Position numbers and translations under genes: made by a program
Source of the DNA: Candidatus Omnitrophota bacterium
GTDB taxonomy: Bacteria > Omnitrophota > Koll11 > JAHIPI01
Assembly: GCA_028718265.1 (NCBI GenBank)
Contig: JAQUMG010000015.1
Location: 1-16,897 of the forward strand
Reading direction: 5' to 3'
DNA: 16,897 nt
The notes under the pieces: model-generated
What the model was told of the DNA's origin: nothing
The model's input: only the letters and a program-made list of their open reading frames with translations
Databases searched by the model: none
In this document: positions 16,352 through 16,897 of the stretch, piece after piece
How positions within the stretch are numbered: position 1 is the first letter of the stretch
Layout: every line of letters begins with the position of its first letter

Positions 16352-16897
16352 ATGTGGGATATGATTCAAAAAGGCGGGCCGGTAATGTGGCCTATAATAC
16401 TGTGCTCTATATTTGCATTCGCGATACTTTTGGAAAGGCTGTATAATTTACATAAGGCCAAGATAGACACAGTTGATTTTATGAATAAAATCAGGAGCAC
16501 CCTAAAGCGCAATAAGGTCATGGAAGCGATAGAGATGTGTAATAATACGCCTGGGCCTATCGCGCATATAATGAAAGCGGGCATATTGAAGCACGACAGG
16601 CCGCGAAACGAAATACGCGAGGCGATAGAAGACGCCGGTGTGCACGAAGTACCAAGGCTGGAAAAAAATCTGAGTGCACTTGCTACCATCGCACAGATAT
16701 CACCGCTTCTCGGGCTTTTAGGAACCGTAACAGGCATGGTCAGGTGCTTCCAGGTAATTCAGGAAAAGACGACAACACTTAATCCTATAAACCCCGGTGA
16801 TCTGGCGGGCGGAATATGGGAAGCGCTTATAACCACCGTCGCGGGTCTCGTAGTCGCCATTCCGACATACGTGGCATATAATTATCTTGTCAGCAGG
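16352..16897 (+). CDS. MotA/TolQ/ExbB-family proton channel subunit, 3'-truncated by window end
   Basis: An open frame of 182 codons runs off the window with no stop. Conceptual translation begins MWDMIQKGGPVMWPIILCS. The first membrane segment is at about 11-27, then comes a cytoplasmic loop, and the family-defining second segment LATIAQISPLLGLLGTVTGMVRCF is at about 110-133. A third segment, ALITTVAGLVVAIPTYVAYNYLV, spans about 158-180. This is the ExbB/TolQ topology: pentamers that, with an ExbD/TolR partner, couple proton flow to work in the periplasm or on the outer membrane. An ExbD/TolR gene is expected just beyond the window. ExbB and TolQ cannot be told apart from this fragment; the TPR gene upstream recalls the tol-pal neighbourhood. 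Family residues usually end near 210-230, so only a few tens are missing. Confidence 0.93.
   Translation, partial: MWDMIQKGGPVMWPIILCSIFAFAILLERLYNLHKAKIDTVDFMNKIRSTLKRNKVMEAIEMCNNTPGPIAHIMKAGILKHDRPRNEIREAIEDAGVHEVPRLEKNLSALATIAQISPLLGLLGTVTGMVRCFQVIQEKTTTLNPINPGDLAGGIWEALITTVAGLVVAIPTYVAYNYLVSR

Overview
The window reads as a piece of chromosome from a Gram-negative (diderm) bacterium. It is densely coded, with every gene on the + strand and moderate GC. Several genes start with TTG or GTG. Gene content is mostly housekeeping: ribosomal protein S15, polynucleotide phosphorylase, dUTPase, FtsK, a RodZ-like protein, RimO and UvrA. Around these lie the end of a probable envelope or secondary-metabolite export locus and the start of a TPR plus ExbB/TolQ-type envelope-energisation locus. 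From gene order and protein style I lean towards an uncultured lineage such as Candidatus Omnitrophota. This is an impression from family knowledge, not a demonstrated placement.

Layout. (1) 1-3050: the 3' part of a NodU/CmcH-type carbamoyltransferase overlaps a complete ABC exporter (fused permease and ATPase) by 7 nt. (2) 3082-10516: a near-consensus sigma70-type promoter precedes rpsO-pnp-dut-ftsK-rodZ-like-rimO. These genes are separated by 3-24 nt or overlap, so they are probably one transcript joining translation and RNA turnover, nucleotide-pool hygiene, chromosome segregation and cell shape. (3) 10511-10971: the only long non-coding stretch. It is filled by two large imperfect palindromes (called E1 and E2 here) 8 nt apart. 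They are diverged copies of one element in opposite orientation, and the first supplies the stop codon of rimO. (4) 11001-13787: uvrA, whose upstream region is almost entirely E2. (5) 13779-16897: a promoter with an extended -10 overlaps the end of uvrA and drives a long secreted TPR-repeat protein. This is followed by an ExbB/TolQ/MotA-family proton-channel subunit cut by the window end.

The most unusual content is the E1/E2 pair. Each copy has a perfect 17-20 bp outer stem, but the outer-stem sequences differ between copies, while interior blocks are shared. That pattern fits selection on, or a mechanism preserving, the folded structure: a miniature mobile palindrome, a structured RNA, or a two-way transcription boundary. 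I saw no CRISPR array, tRNA, rRNA, transposase gene or phage gene.
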